Assembly: GCA_963675935.2 (NCBI GenBank)
Contig: CAXXPV010000003.1
Span: forward strand, 1-64,000
From: G963675935 sp963675935
GTDB taxonomy: Bacteria > Planctomycetota > Planctomycetia > Pirellulales > Thermoguttaceae
Direction: 5' to 3'
Length of the DNA stretch: 64,000 nt
A program made the position numbers and the translations under genes. Positions within the stretch are counted from its first letter, which is position 1. Each line of letters begins with the position of its first letter. The notes beneath the pieces are model-generated. The model searched no databases and was not told the DNA's origin. It was given only the letters and a program-made list of their open reading frames with translations. Positions 15,733 through 25,047 of the stretch are shown here, one piece after another.

Positions 15733-15811
15733 AACCGCGGAGGACGCGGAGGAACGCAAAGGTTGAAAGATGTTTTCTGCCTTTGTGTCCTCTGTGTCCT
15801 CTGCGGCGGTT
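15733..15811. repeat. Inverted repeat, AACCGCGGAGGACGC type, terminator-like
   Basis: The arms AACCGCGGAGGACGCGGAGG (from 15733) and TCCTCTGCGGCGGTT (to 15811) are near complements. The right arm is followed by T-rich TTTTCTTTTC, so it can serve as an intrinsic terminator for the PEP-CTERM gene. Confidence 0.75.
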
Positions 15812-15849
15812 TTTCTTTTCACTCTTAATTTCTTCGTGCAGGTGACGCA

Positions 15850-16803
15850 ATGAATCGCGATTCAGGAAAAACGGGTTTCACTTTAGTGGAGCTTTTGGTC
15901 GTCATCACGATCATCGGGATTTTGATCGCGCTGCTGCTCCCGGCCGTGCAAGCGGCGCGTGAAGCCGCCCGGCGGATGCAATGCCAAAACAATCTGAAAC
16001 AGATCGGTTTGGCCATGCACAATTACGAGGCCAATTTCGGTTCGTTGCCCTTCGGCGGCAGCGGCCCGCCCAACAACACAAGCGCCTATTTGCCGCTGCC
16101 CACCTGGGCGGCGATGATCCTGCCCTTCCTCGAACAGCAGGGCGTCTACGACCTGTTCGACTTCCGAAAGGACATGGTCGATCCGGTCAACGCTAAGGCA
16201 ACGAGCGCCATTATTTCCGCCTATATTTGTCCCACCGACGGCTCGCCCGAGAAGGCCAAGGAAGGGCCTTGGGGCGATCCGAACAATTCGCCGCAAAACA
16301 GCATCCGGCAATGGTATCCGATGTCCATGGGCCCAACGCGCGACGGCACCACGTCGAGCGATTCCTGCGTCTACTGCCCCCCGGGGCCGGGTTCCTATTG
16401 CTGCAAGGGATTCAACTTCGGTTCGTCGCACCCCATCGGCAATTTCGTCGGGCTCTTCGGCCGTTCCCAACGCAGCATCAAGTTCAACGAGATCACCGAC
16501 GGGCTGTCGAATACGTTGATGGGCGGCGAGACCATCCCCGAGCATTGCCCCGATTGGAACGGCGCATACTCACGAAACTTCCCCGTGGCGGGCACGAGCG
16601 TGCCGCTGAACACGATGGAAACTCAGACGGCCTTCAGCTACACCGGCTACTTTCGCGCGTGCAGCTATAAGAGCCGGCACTCCGGCGGCGGCAATTTCGT
16701 CATCGCCGACGGCAGCGTCCATTTTCTGAATGAAACGATTGACTACAAGCTTTACAATCTTTTGGGAGACCGCGAGGATGGCATTCCAGCCCAAATTCCC
16801 TAA
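15850..16803 (+). CDS. DUF1559 protein with type IV prepilin N-terminus
   Basis: A 317-residue planctomycete hallmark family. The N-terminus has the prepilin cleavage and methylation motif: G followed by FTLVELLVVITIIGILIALL, which becomes the hydrophobic helix of a pseudopilin. The DUF1559 core follows (PAVQAAREAARRMQCQNNLK, QIGLAMHNYE) and a C-terminal motif with FVIADGSVHFLNETID. Such proteins are present in dozens of copies in planctomycetes and are thought to be surface pseudopilin-like proteins of unknown function. The 3' end overlaps the next lipoprotein gene by 26 bp, a pairing often seen with this family. Confidence 0.95.
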   Translation: MNRDSGKTGFTLVELLVVITIIGILIALLLPAVQAAREAARRMQCQNNLKQIGLAMHNYEANFGSLPFGGSGPPNNTSAYLPLPTWAAMILPFLEQQGVYDLFDFRKDMVDPVNAKATSAIISAYICPTDGSPEKAKEGPWGDPNNSPQNSIRQWYPMSMGPTRDGTTSSDSCVYCPPGPGSYCCKGFNFGSSHPIGNFVGLFGRSQRSIKFNEITDGLSNTLMGGETIPEHCPDWNGAYSRNFPVAGTSVPLNTMETQTAFSYTGYFRACSYKSRHSGGGNFVIADGSVHFLNETIDYKLYNLLGDREDGIPAQIP

Positions 16804-17251
16804 ACGCTTGACGAACCCTTGGCGAGCGGGCCTCGCGCTGATGTGCGCGGCATCGCTTGGCTTGATGCTGTCGGGCTGCGGCCGTAGTCACCCCGACACC
16901 GTGACGGTTCGCGGACGCATCACGTTGGCCGGCGGCGCATGGCCGAAGCCGGGCCGGTTGACGTTCATGCCCATCGAGTCCGTGGCCGGATTTCCCAAAC
17001 GCCCAGGAACGGCGGAATTCGATGTTGAAGGCAATTTCACGGCGAAGAACTGGGAGAAGGTCGCCGGCCTGATGCCCGGAAAATACGCCGTTCGTGTCGA
17101 ATGCTGGGATAAGGAACCTTCGGCGAACAACCCGGCAGGCGTAGGCTACGTGCCCGACAAATATCTCGCCGGCGGCGGCAGCGGATTGGAAGTTACGGTG
17201 GAGCCTGGTTCCGCGCCGATCGAGTTGAGCTGGGATATTCCCCGCCGTTGA
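16778..17251 (+). CDS. Small lipoprotein with carboxypeptidase-regulatory-like fold
   Basis: A 157-residue protein. The ATG at 16778, inside the DUF1559 gene, gives a proper lipoprotein signal (LALMCAASLGLMLSGC, lipobox LSGC); the in-frame ATG at 16730 is deeper in the neighbour. The mature part reads VTVRGRITLAGGAWPKPGRL, AEFDVEGNFTAKNWE and GLMPGKYAVRVECWDKE, the pattern of a small beta-sandwich like the peptidase-associated regulatory domain. Proteins of this type commonly follow DUF1559 genes. A role at the outer or cytoplasmic membrane with the pseudopilin is inferred. Confidence 0.85.
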   Translation: MAFQPKFPKRLTNPWRAGLALMCAASLGLMLSGCGRSHPDTVTVRGRITLAGGAWPKPGRLTFMPIESVAGFPKRPGTAEFDVEGNFTAKNWEKVAGLMPGKYAVRVECWDKEPSANNPAGVGYVPDKYLAGGGSGLEVTVEPGSAPIELSWDIPRR

Positions 17252-17294
17252 ATGTTGCATTCCCTCCGAGTTGACCCGCCTTGAAAGATGAGCC

Positions 17295-19835
17295 ATGAGT
17301 GTTCGCATTGATCTGCGCCAATGTGTTCTTTCGCTTGCCATCGTCGTGCTAGTTGCCCCAGCCGATAACCGCCTCGAAGCGGCAGACCCTTCCGATGCCG
17401 ACGCGGCGCTGCAAATCGTCGGTAAGTACAAAGCTGAATTTACCTCGCCGCCGAAGCACGTGCCCACGCGCAAGGTTGTGGACGGGCCGATCTTGGGCAA
17501 CGGCGACTTGGGCGTGGCCATCGGCGGCCCGCCGGAATTGCAGCGTTTTTACATCTCGAAGAACGATTTTTGGAAGACGAAGTTCGTGTACCCAAACGCG
17601 GGGCCCGTGCCCATCGGCGGCATCGACGTGAGCATTCCCGCGCTGGCCGACGGCAAGTATTATGCCGAACAATTGCTTTCGACGGCCGAGGTGCGGACGA
17701 CGCTGACCACGGTTGCACGATGGACGGACCCGCCGCCGTTTACTCGGGCCGGCCAGCCCATTCAGATTCGAGCCTGGACCCCGGCGACCGAGAACCTGCT
17801 GGTGATCGAAGTATCCGTGCCCGACGGAAGCGATCCCGTTGGCGTGGATGTCACGCTTTGGCCGAAGACAGGCAACGAGTCGGAAACAGCCAGCGGAAAC
17901 CTTCCCGACGGCCATTGGGCCACGCGGAAGTTCAACACCGTCGCGCCGGGGCAGTCGGTGGCCGTCGATCAGCAGCCGCTGAAAATTCCGACCGAAGCGG
18001 CCATAGCCACGCGGTTGTTGAACTATCGGCGGCCCATTCAGCCGGGAGGCGACGGCTGGCAGGCCGACCGCTTCATGCTCGTTCCCGGTCAGCCGGTGCG
18101 AATCGTCGCGGCTGTGGTCACGAGCGAGGAAGCGGCCGATCCGTTGGCCGAGGCGAAAAGACGTATCGCGGCGATTTCGCCGGAGAAGATTGAGGCATTG
18201 CGTCAGGCCCACCTGGCATGGTGGCGCGATTTTTGGGCGAAATCCTACGTTGACATCGACGACCCTTTGATCGAAAAGTTTTATTATGGCTCCAACTATA
18301 TTCTGGCCTCTTGCAGTCGCAACAAAAAGTATTCGCCGTCACTGTTCGGCAACTGGATTACCGCCGATGCCCCGAGTTGGCAGGGCGACTATCACACGAA
18401 CTACAATTACGAAGCGCCGTGGTGGGGCGTCTATTCATCGAACCATGTCGAGCTTTCCGAGCCTTACGACACGCCGATCATCGAGTATATGTCCATCGGC
18501 CGGGAGAATGCCAAAAAGTATCTGAACAAACGCGGGGTCTATTACGAGGTGGGTATTGGCCCGAAGGGGTTGGAAACCTGCTTCGTCGGCAAGGGGCAAG
18601 AGCTTCCCGGCGAAGGCAACCGCATGTTTCTTGGCGCGAAAAGCAATGCCCTGCTTTTGACGACAAACATGTTCATGCGGTTTCACAGCACCTACGACCG
18701 CGATTACGCGAAAAAAGTCTATCCCTTCCTGCTCGACATCGCCGACTTCTGGGAAGATTATTTGCGGTTCGAGAACGGCCGCTACAGCGTGTATGCCGAT
18801 TCGCTGGGCGAAACGGGCGACGGCGGCTCGGACAAAAACAACATCTATACGCTGGGGCTTTTGAAGATGTTTTTCACGGGCATCGTCGAGGTGAGCAAGG
18901 AGCTTGGCGTCGACGCGGACCGTCGTGAGAAATGGCGGCATATTGCCGGCAACCTTAGCCAGTTCTCCACCGCGACGGTCAACGGCGTCGAACGATTCCG
19001 CCTAGCCGAGGCAGGACCTTCGGCCGCGATTGTCGGACCGACGGGGGCCGCTCGCGGATCGTGGAATTGCCATTTCCTCGGCGTGGTTTGGCCGTCGGGC
19101 ATCATCGGGCTTGGCTCCGATCCGCGATGGCTCAAGATCGCCCGCGACGAGGTCCGCGATTGGGTTGACGGCGACTGGTACAACAAGGGCACCGGCGCCT
19201 CCACCTTCCGCACACCTTTTGCATCTTACCTTTTTGCCGCGCGGGTCGGCCACGATCCGGCCGATCTTCTGGCCCGGCTCCGCAAGTCCATGGAATTGGA
19301 CGGATTGCCAAACCTTTGGGTGTTCACGGGCGGCGGCGGCATTGAACAATGCAGCAGTGTGCCGGGCTGCGTCAATGAAATGCTTATGCAAAGTCACGAA
19401 GGCGTGCTCCGCCTCTTCCCTGTTTGGCCCAAGGATCGTTCTGCCCGCTTCGGAAACCTGCGGGCCAACGGCGCATTTCTGGTTTCCGCGGAATTTCGCG
19501 ACGGACAAGCGAGGAATGTGCGGATTGAAAGCGAGAAGGGCCGCGAGTGCAAGCTGCTGAATCCCTGGCGGGAAAGCGAAGTCGTCCTTTATCGCAACGG
19601 CGCCAAGGCTGAGACAATTCACGGCGAGCATCTGATATTCCGCACATCCGTCGGAGAGAATATCCGTCTGACGCCAATCCAGGAGGGAGGAAAAGGAGGA
19701 AAAAGCTGCCATTCTGCTTTTCACCTTGAAATTGGGCCGGACGATCGGCTATGGTGGGCATGCGTCATCAGAAATCGGCATGATCATCAGGAAAGAGAGA
19801 ATAGTCCTGAAATTGGCAAACCGCGAGGCTGTTGA
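17295..19835 (+). CDS. Exported glycoside hydrolase, GH95-like
   Basis: An 846-residue protein with a Sec signal (LSLAIVVLVAPADNRLEA). Residues 50-290 form the N-terminal beta domain (VVDGPILGNGDLGVAIGGPP). Residues 320-720 form an (alpha/alpha)6 barrel: GNWITADAPSWQGDYHTNYN (catalytic-site Asp and Asn pattern), LLDIADFWEDYL and LGETGDGGSDKNNIYTLGLL. The end has NEMLMQSHEGVLRLFPVWP and ANGAFLVSAEF, characteristic of the GH95 group (alpha-L-fucosidases and related galactosidases). The last 45 residues (after GENIRLTPIQEGG) look non-family. Substrate is not certain. It fits the sugar-related block with the PEP-CTERM protein. Confidence 0.82.
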   Translation: MSVRIDLRQCVLSLAIVVLVAPADNRLEAADPSDADAALQIVGKYKAEFTSPPKHVPTRKVVDGPILGNGDLGVAIGGPPELQRFYISKNDFWKTKFVYPNAGPVPIGGIDVSIPALADGKYYAEQLLSTAEVRTTLTTVARWTDPPPFTRAGQPIQIRAWTPATENLLVIEVSVPDGSDPVGVDVTLWPKTGNESETASGNLPDGHWATRKFNTVAPGQSVAVDQQPLKIPTEAAIATRLLNYRRPIQPGGDGWQADRFMLVPGQPVRIVAAVVTSEEAADPLAEAKRRIAAISPEKIEALRQAHLAWWRDFWAKSYVDIDDPLIEKFYYGSNYILASCSRNKKYSPSLFGNWITADAPSWQGDYHTNYNYEAPWWGVYSSNHVELSEPYDTPIIEYMSIGRENAKKYLNKRGVYYEVGIGPKGLETCFVGKGQELPGEGNRMFLGAKSNALLLTTNMFMRFHSTYDRDYAKKVYPFLLDIADFWEDYLRFENGRYSVYADSLGETGDGGSDKNNIYTLGLLKMFFTGIVEVSKELGVDADRREKWRHIAGNLSQFSTATVNGVERFRLAEAGPSAAIVGPTGAARGSWNCHFLGVVWPSGIIGLGSDPRWLKIARDEVRDWVDGDWYNKGTGASTFRTPFASYLFAARVGHDPADLLARLRKSMELDGLPNLWVFTGGGGIEQCSSVPGCVNEMLMQSHEGVLRLFPVWPKDRSARFGNLRANGAFLVSAEFRDGQARNVRIESEKGRECKLLNPWRESEVVLYRNGAKAETIHGEHLIFRTSVGENIRLTPIQEGGKGGKSCHSAFHLEIGPDDRLWWACVIRNRHDHQERENSPEIGKPRGC

Positions 19836-19850
19836 CCAACTCCTCTGACT

Positions 19851-20879
19851 TCACACGTTCCCGAAATCCTGCCGACGCGCCAGCAGAAGCCAGAGGAAGA
19901 ACGGACCGCCCAACAGCGACGTGATGATGCCCACGGGCAATTCCATCGGGGCCAACGTCCGGGCCGCGGTGTCGCAGATCACCAAAAACGCGCCGCCGAA
20001 AAACAACGTCGCCGGATACAATCGCCGATGGTCCTGCCCGACCAACAGCCGGCAGATGTGCGGGACTATGAGGCCCACGAAGCCAATCGGCCCGCAAACC
20101 GCCACCACCGCGCCGACCATCAACGACACGCCGAGGAACAGCAGCAGTTTCGTTTGGGCGACGTTCACGCCACGGCCGTAGGCGAACTCCTCGCCGATGG
20201 TCAGCAGGTTCAGTTCGAGCAGCAGATACCAGACGATGAGGCAACCGCTGACGACGAACGGCAAGGCGCCCCAAACGTCGCGGAACTGGACGATGCCCTC
20301 CAGCCCGCCTATCGTCCAACGCAACACGAGGAACGAGCGGGTGAAGTCGCTTGTGTATTGCAGGAACAGAATCAGACTGGAAAAGAAGAAGCAGACGGCC
20401 ACGCCGACCAAAAGCATGGTGGCCGCGGACGAGCCTTTCCGGTTGCGGGCGGTCATTGCGTAAACCAGAACCATTGAGAGGATGGCCCCGGCGAAGGCCG
20501 AAAGCGACACGGTCGATAGGCCCAGCAGTGGAAAGACCCAGCCGAATTGGATGGCCAGCGTGGTGCCCAACGCGGCTCCGCTCGACACGCCCAGTGTGAA
20601 GGGGGTGGCCAGGGGATTGCGGAACATCGCCTGAAAGACCATGCCGCTGGTGGCCAGCCCGACGCCGGCCAAGAAAGCCATCAGCACACGGGGGATGCGC
20701 AGCTTCCAAAGAATATCGACCTTGGCGTAGTCGTCGACGTTGCCCCACAGCGTGCTGAAAGGGATGGATTCCGCGCCCACGAATGGCGCCCAGGCCACGG
20801 CAACCGCGGCGAAGACGGCCAAGGTGCCGATCTTCCAGCCGATGCCTATCTCATCTTCTCGCGCGATTTCGCTCGCCAC
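19851..20879 (-). CDS. FecCD-type ABC transporter permease
   Basis: A 342-residue inner-membrane protein with about ten helices. The family signatures are clear: WKLRIPRVLMAFLAGVGLAT, SGMVFQAMFRNPLATPFTLG (with SGAALG) and FVGLIVPHICRLLVGQDHRR, the coupling-helix region that contacts the ATPase. FecCD/BtuC permeases import ferric siderophores, haem or cobalamin. It is the last gene of a three-gene minus-strand operon and overlaps the ATPase gene by 34 bp. Its stop is 15 bp from the convergent GH95 gene. No riboswitch or Fur box was recognised, so the ligand is open. Confidence 0.92.
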   Translation of the reverse strand: MASEIAREDEIGIGWKIGTLAVFAAVAVAWAPFVGAESIPFSTLWGNVDDYAKVDILWKLRIPRVLMAFLAGVGLATSGMVFQAMFRNPLATPFTLGVSSGAALGTTLAIQFGWVFPLLGLSTVSLSAFAGAILSMVLVYAMTARNRKGSSAATMLLVGVAVCFFFSSLILFLQYTSDFTRSFLVLRWTIGGLEGIVQFRDVWGALPFVVSGCLIVWYLLLELNLLTIGEEFAYGRGVNVAQTKLLLFLGVSLMVGAVVAVCGPIGFVGLIVPHICRLLVGQDHRRLYPATLFFGGAFLVICDTAARTLAPMELPVGIITSLLGGPFFLWLLLARRQDFGNV

Positions 20880-21703
20880 TTGGCCAATTCCTTGTCTTGT
20901 TCGGGGGTCATGCGTGGAACGATCATCGGCATGTTCGCCTTCGGATGATCGACCAGCAGCAGCGACGTGCCATAGACCTTCTGCAACACGTCGGGTTTCA
21001 TCATCAGGTCGGGCGTGCCGTAAAACGCCAATTCGCCCTCGTGCAATGCGATGATCCGGTCGCTCTCCAACACCGCGTGGTTCAAGTCGTGGGTGACCGC
21101 CACCACGGTCACGTCGAATTCCTTGTTCGCCAGGGCCACCAACGAGAGGATGTCGGCCTGGGCGTGATAATCGAGGAACGTGGTCGGCTCATCAAGCAGC
21201 CAGATGTGGGCGCCCTGGGCCAACGCGGCGGCCAGATAAACCCTCTGCCGCTCGCCGCTGCTCAAGGTGTCCATCCGGCGATGGGCGAAGGCGACCGTGC
21301 CGGTGCCCACCATCGCCTCGTGAGCCACTTTGCGGTCCTGCGCCCGCACCGTGGCGAAAGGACTCATGTAAGGGTGTCGGCACATCAGCAAAAACTCTTC
21401 GGCCGTGAAGGGCGTCGGACGGCTGTCGGCCTGCGGAATCAGGGCCGTCAGTTTCGCCAGGTCCGACTGCTTCCAATCCTGCCACGGCATCGCGCAGATG
21501 TCCAATTCGCCCGAAAGCTCGCCGACCATGATCCGGTCGAACGCCTTCAGCAGGGTCGTCTTGCCGGCGCCGTTCGGCCCGACGATCGAGATATACTCGC
21601 CGCGGCGAATCTGGAACGACACCTCGTTCAAGATCGTCTTCCCGCCGATCCGGCAGGAGAACTTGCGGGCTTCCAAAACGACATTGGTGTTCAGATTACG
21701 CAA
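20846..21703 (-). CDS. FecE/BtuD-type ABC transporter ATP-binding protein
   Basis: A 285-residue ATPase. Walker A is GPNGAGKTTLLKAF, the Q-loop IPQADSRPTPFTAEEF, the signature LSSGERQRVYLAAAL, Walker B IWLLDEPTTFLD and the switch VTHDLNHAV. It powers import through the permease encoded just downstream. The C-terminal 40 residues (MIVPRMTPEQDKELAKWRAK) exceed the core domain and are charged. It lies 12 bp after the binding-protein gene in the same operon. Confidence 0.93.
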   Translation of the reverse strand: MRNLNTNVVLEARKFSCRIGGKTILNEVSFQIRRGEYISIVGPNGAGKTTLLKAFDRIMVGELSGELDICAMPWQDWKQSDLAKLTALIPQADSRPTPFTAEEFLLMCRHPYMSPFATVRAQDRKVAHEAMVGTGTVAFAHRRMDTLSSGERQRVYLAAALAQGAHIWLLDEPTTFLDYHAQADILSLVALANKEFDVTVVAVTHDLNHAVLESDRIIALHEGELAFYGTPDLMMKPDVLQKVYGTSLLLVDHPKANMPMIVPRMTPEQDKELAKWRAKSREKMR

Positions 21704-21715
21704 ACTTCGACCTTC

Positions 21716-22702
21716 TCAACGGGTGGTTGGAAAGTGATTGGGAAAATTCAAAGAATCGTTGGGCAACGCGAAATTGTTCACGCCGCTCCATTCGACCTCG
21801 GGATGCAGTTGCCGGGCGAGGTCTTCCACCAGCCGCAAAAATCGCGGGCCGGGCACGTAGGCGTAGTCCTGGTCGAAAATGAAAACGCGATGATGCTTCA
21901 CCGCCGCCACGTCCTGCAACTCGTTCCAGTCGTCGATGATCTTATTGCGACCGTATTGCTTGAGAGCGACCGGAGAGGCCAGATCGACAATCACGTCGGG
22001 ATTCAGCTTCATCACCCCTTCGGTGGAAACGACCGGATAGCGAACCCCCGGCCGCTTGTAGGCGTTTTGGCCCCCGGCCCAGTTGATGATCGTATCGAAG
22101 TAATCATCGTCGGCGGCCACGTAGAGGTCGGCCAGTTGCCCACGACCGAACGTGCGATTGAGCACGAAGAGCACGCGCGGCCGGGGCAGCCCCTCCGTGC
22201 GTCGGCGAATGATCTCGACCCGACGGCGGAAATTCAGGGCCATTTGCCGGCCTCTCGCGCCCACGCCGCAACGGACGCCGATCTCGCGGAACGAGTCGAT
22301 GATCCCATCCACGGTTTGATGTGAAATGACGAGCGTTTCCAGCTTCAAGGCGTCGAAATTCGGAATCGCCCGGGCCTGTTCCTCCAGCATGATGACCAAG
22401 TCGGGCTTCAAGGCGATAATGGCTTCGAGGTTCGGGTCGTAATAGCCGCCGATGCTGCCCGTCTTTTTGACTTCCGCGACCTCGGGTGGGTAGATGCAGT
22501 CACGGGTCACGCCGACCACGCGGCTGCCGAGGCCCAGGGCATAGAGCGTTTCGGTGATGCTCGGGGCCGTCGAAACGATACGGCGGCAGCTCCACCGGGG
22601 GGTGCACTCCGGTTTCGTCGGCGTGTCGATCTGCTTCTGAGCCAGCAGACTGCCCGCGAATACCAAAAATATCGCCACGATGAGGGTGAGTCGGTATCCC
22701 AT
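21716..22702 (-). CDS. Periplasmic binding protein of an iron/cobalamin ABC importer
   Basis: A 328-residue exported protein (signal LTLIVAIFLVFAGSLLA). It has the class III helical-backbone binding-protein pattern: RRIVSTAPSITETLYALGLG, RVVGVTRDCIYPPEV, LEAIIALKPDLVIML and YPVVSTEGVMKLNPDVIVDL. These match FepB/BtuF-like carriers that hand ferric chelates or corrinoids to a FecCD permease. There is no lipobox, so it should be free in the periplasm. As first gene of the operon it sits after a repeat-rich intergenic region (22780-22868). Confidence 0.9.
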   Translation of the reverse strand: MGYRLTLIVAIFLVFAGSLLAQKQIDTPTKPECTPRWSCRRIVSTAPSITETLYALGLGSRVVGVTRDCIYPPEVAEVKKTGSIGGYYDPNLEAIIALKPDLVIMLEEQARAIPNFDALKLETLVISHQTVDGIIDSFREIGVRCGVGARGRQMALNFRRRVEIIRRRTEGLPRPRVLFVLNRTFGRGQLADLYVAADDDYFDTIINWAGGQNAYKRPGVRYPVVSTEGVMKLNPDVIVDLASPVALKQYGRNKIIDDWNELQDVAAVKHHRVFIFDQDYAYVPGPRFLRLVEDLARQLHPEVEWSGVNNFALPNDSLNFPNHFPTTR

Positions 22703-22779
22703 ATCTCACTAGCTTAGACCGTAGGCCGCGGCCGGTCAATCGGCTGGTCAAGGGGGAGTCGAGCGTGTATTCTAAGAGC

Positions 22780-22868
22780 CGGTAGATCCCGCTTGCCGAG
22801 CGGGAAGTAGGTCCCGCCTGCCGGGCGGGACATTGACGCGAGATCCCGTCCGGCAGACGGGACCTACT
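22780..22868. repeat. Palindromic repeat, AGTAGGTCCCGCCTGCC family, intergenic copy
   Basis: It contains GGTAGATCCCGCTTGCCGAG, AGTAGGTCCCGCCTGCCGGG and an inverted arm ending GACGGGACCTACT. It lies between the divergent ABC binding-protein gene and the OPT gene, directly upstream of the latter. Confidence 0.88.
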
Positions 22869-22891
22869 GCCCGACCGAGAGAACACCAACG

Positions 22892-24910
22892 ATGTCGAAC
22901 GAGCCGAACGCCGCGTCCTCCACGGCCGATGTTCCCGCCGAACACCCAAACGATTTTGAACTGCCGGTCGCCGGTTTCGAGGGCACGCCCGAGGAGATCG
23001 AACGGCAGTGGTTCGAGAAGGTTTACACGGGCCGGGGCGACACGATGCCCCAGTTGACCCTCCGGGCCGTGCTGATGGGGTCTTTGTTGGGTGGCGTTCT
23101 CTCGCTGACGAATCTTTACATCGGGCTGAAGGCCGGCTGGGGTTTCGGCGTGGCCATCACCGCCTGCATCCTTTCCTATTCGATCTGGACGGCGCTGTGC
23201 AAAATCGGGATCGCCAAAATCCCGATGACCATTCTGGAAAACAACTGCATGCAATCGACGGCCAGTTCGGCGGGCTACTCGACCGGCGGCACGTTGATTT
23301 CGGCCTTTGCAGCGTATCTGCTGTTGGGCAACGAACCGTTGCCGATTCCGATCATGATGGGGTGGATATTTTTCCTGGCGGTTCTCGGCGTGACGATGGC
23401 CATTCCGATGAAACGGCAGATGGTCAACATCGAGCAGCTTCGCTTTCCCAGCGGAATCGCGGCGGCCGAAACTCTCGAAGCCCTCCACTCCCACGGCGAC
23501 AAGGCGATGCGCTCGGCCAGAGCCTTGGGCATCGCTGGGGTGCTGGCCGGGTTGAACCAGTTTTGGATTGATGGCCCAAAATTTCTCGACAAGATTTATG
23601 ACAAACTGGATTTGATATCGCTCGGTTTGAATCGCTTCTCGGCCGGCAGCTTGATGGAAAAGCTCAACGAATTGATTATGGGCAAATCTTATCAGGCGTG
23701 GACGGATCGAACGGTTAAGGGCGAGTGGGATCCCGTTTTTATGGCCGCCGGCGCACTGACCGGACTGCGTGTCTCGTCCAGCATGTTGTTGGGCGGAACG
23801 CTTTGCTGGGCGGTGTTCGTGCCAATCATGCAGGCCAATGGAGTCATCACGGACATTCCCAAGGGGAGCACCGGATTCCGCCATTTCACGCAATGGACCC
23901 TTTGGGGCGGCGCCGCTTGCATGGTCACCTCCGGCCTGTTCTCCTTTGTCTTGCAGTGGCGAAGCATGGTCCGGGCCATTCGCAATCTGGCGAAAGGCTT
24001 ATCGCGGAAAAAAGACCACGCCGAGAGCGAGGAAGAAACCCGCATCAAGGCAAAAATGGCCGCCATCGAGACGCCGATGTCCTGGTTTTTCTTCGGGCAG
24101 ATTTTCGCCATGATCGGCATCGCGTGGCTGGCGAAAATCAGTTTCGACATGCCTATTTGGCAAAGCGTCATCGCCATCCCGTTGGTCTTCTTTCTGGCCC
24201 TGGTGGCGTGCCGCGTGACGGGCGAAACCGATACGACTCCCATCGGCCCGATGGGCCAGGTCACGCAGTTGATCTTCAAGGGCATCGGCGCCGGCAATGC
24301 CAACATCACGCTGATGAGCGCGAACATCACGGCCGCGGCAGCCGGCTCCTCGGCCGACCTCCTGACCGACTTGAAGAGCGGCTATCTGCTCGGCGCGAAT
24401 CCCCGCAAACAGTTTTTGGCGCAATTCGCCGGAATTTTCGCAGGCACCGTGGTTACGGTGCTCTGTTTCAACGTCATGGTGCCGTCTGCAAAAGCGCTCG
24501 GCGGCGACCAATTTCCAGCCCCCTCAGCGCAAGTGTGGAGGGCCGTGGCCGAATTGCTCGATAAGGGACTTAGCGAGCTTGGAACCGTCCGAGTTTGGGC
24601 AATTATTATCGGCGCGTCCATCGGAATCCTCTTGCCCCTCTTGGGAAAACTCTTTCCCAAATGCGAAAAATGGCTCCCCTCGGCAGCCGGCATCGGCCTG
24701 TCTTGGACTTTTGCTTGGTTCTACAGCTTTTTGTTCTTCCTCGGCGCGGTGATGAGTTACGGCTTTGAAAAAACGTCGCCAGAGAAATCGAAAGAGTATT
24801 TATTCCCCGTGGCCTCCGGCATCATCGCCGGCGGCTCGCTCATGGCCGTGCTGCTGATCTTTTGCGACAATGGCCCGCAAATCATCAGTCAATTGTTCAG
24901 CGGTGAGTAA
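22892..24910 (+). CDS. OPT-family oligopeptide transporter
   Basis: A 672-residue polytopic protein with about 15 hydrophobic segments. Family motifs include LTLRAVLMGSLLGGVLSLTN followed by LYIGLKAGWGFGVAITA, ENNCMQSTASSAGYSTGGTL, and NANITLMSANITAAAAGSSA with DLLTDLKSGYLLGANPRKQF. Bacterial OPT proteins are secondary transporters of peptides or metal chelates. The N-terminal 45 residues are cytoplasmic and hydrophilic (PEEIERQWFEKVYTG). It stands alone, upstream of the exported oligoendopeptidase F; peptide uptake and breakdown could be linked, which is inference. Confidence 0.93.
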   Translation: MSNEPNAASSTADVPAEHPNDFELPVAGFEGTPEEIERQWFEKVYTGRGDTMPQLTLRAVLMGSLLGGVLSLTNLYIGLKAGWGFGVAITACILSYSIWTALCKIGIAKIPMTILENNCMQSTASSAGYSTGGTLISAFAAYLLLGNEPLPIPIMMGWIFFLAVLGVTMAIPMKRQMVNIEQLRFPSGIAAAETLEALHSHGDKAMRSARALGIAGVLAGLNQFWIDGPKFLDKIYDKLDLISLGLNRFSAGSLMEKLNELIMGKSYQAWTDRTVKGEWDPVFMAAGALTGLRVSSSMLLGGTLCWAVFVPIMQANGVITDIPKGSTGFRHFTQWTLWGGAACMVTSGLFSFVLQWRSMVRAIRNLAKGLSRKKDHAESEEETRIKAKMAAIETPMSWFFFGQIFAMIGIAWLAKISFDMPIWQSVIAIPLVFFLALVACRVTGETDTTPIGPMGQVTQLIFKGIGAGNANITLMSANITAAAAGSSADLLTDLKSGYLLGANPRKQFLAQFAGIFAGTVVTVLCFNVMVPSAKALGGDQFPAPSAQVWRAVAELLDKGLSELGTVRVWAIIIGASIGILLPLLGKLFPKCEKWLPSAAGIGLSWTFAWFYSFLFFLGAVMSYGFEKTSPEKSKEYLFPVASGIIAGGSLMAVLLIFCDNGPQIISQLFSGE

Positions 24911-24921
24911 ACACGACACAC

Positions 24922-24992
24922 CCGTTTAGCCGGCAAGCTCGCTCGTCGCGCGGGGCTGCGAAAACGCGGCGAGCAAGCTCGCCGGCTAAACG
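24922..24992. repeat. Palindromic repeat, GTTTAGCCGGCG family, copy 2
   Basis: The arms CGTTTAGCCGGCAAGCTCGC and GAGCAAGCTCGCCGGCTAAA pair across a short loop. It lies 12 bp after the OPT gene stop. Confidence 0.88.
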
Positions 24993-25047
24993 ACGAATAT
25001 CGAATCGTTACATATCAATCAACCCATATATCCCCGAGGGTGACAAC

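Noticed and set aside
22703..22891. Cobalamin riboswitch upstream of the ABC importer
   Set aside because: The region is short and filled by palindromic repeats; no B12-box-like sequence was seen.
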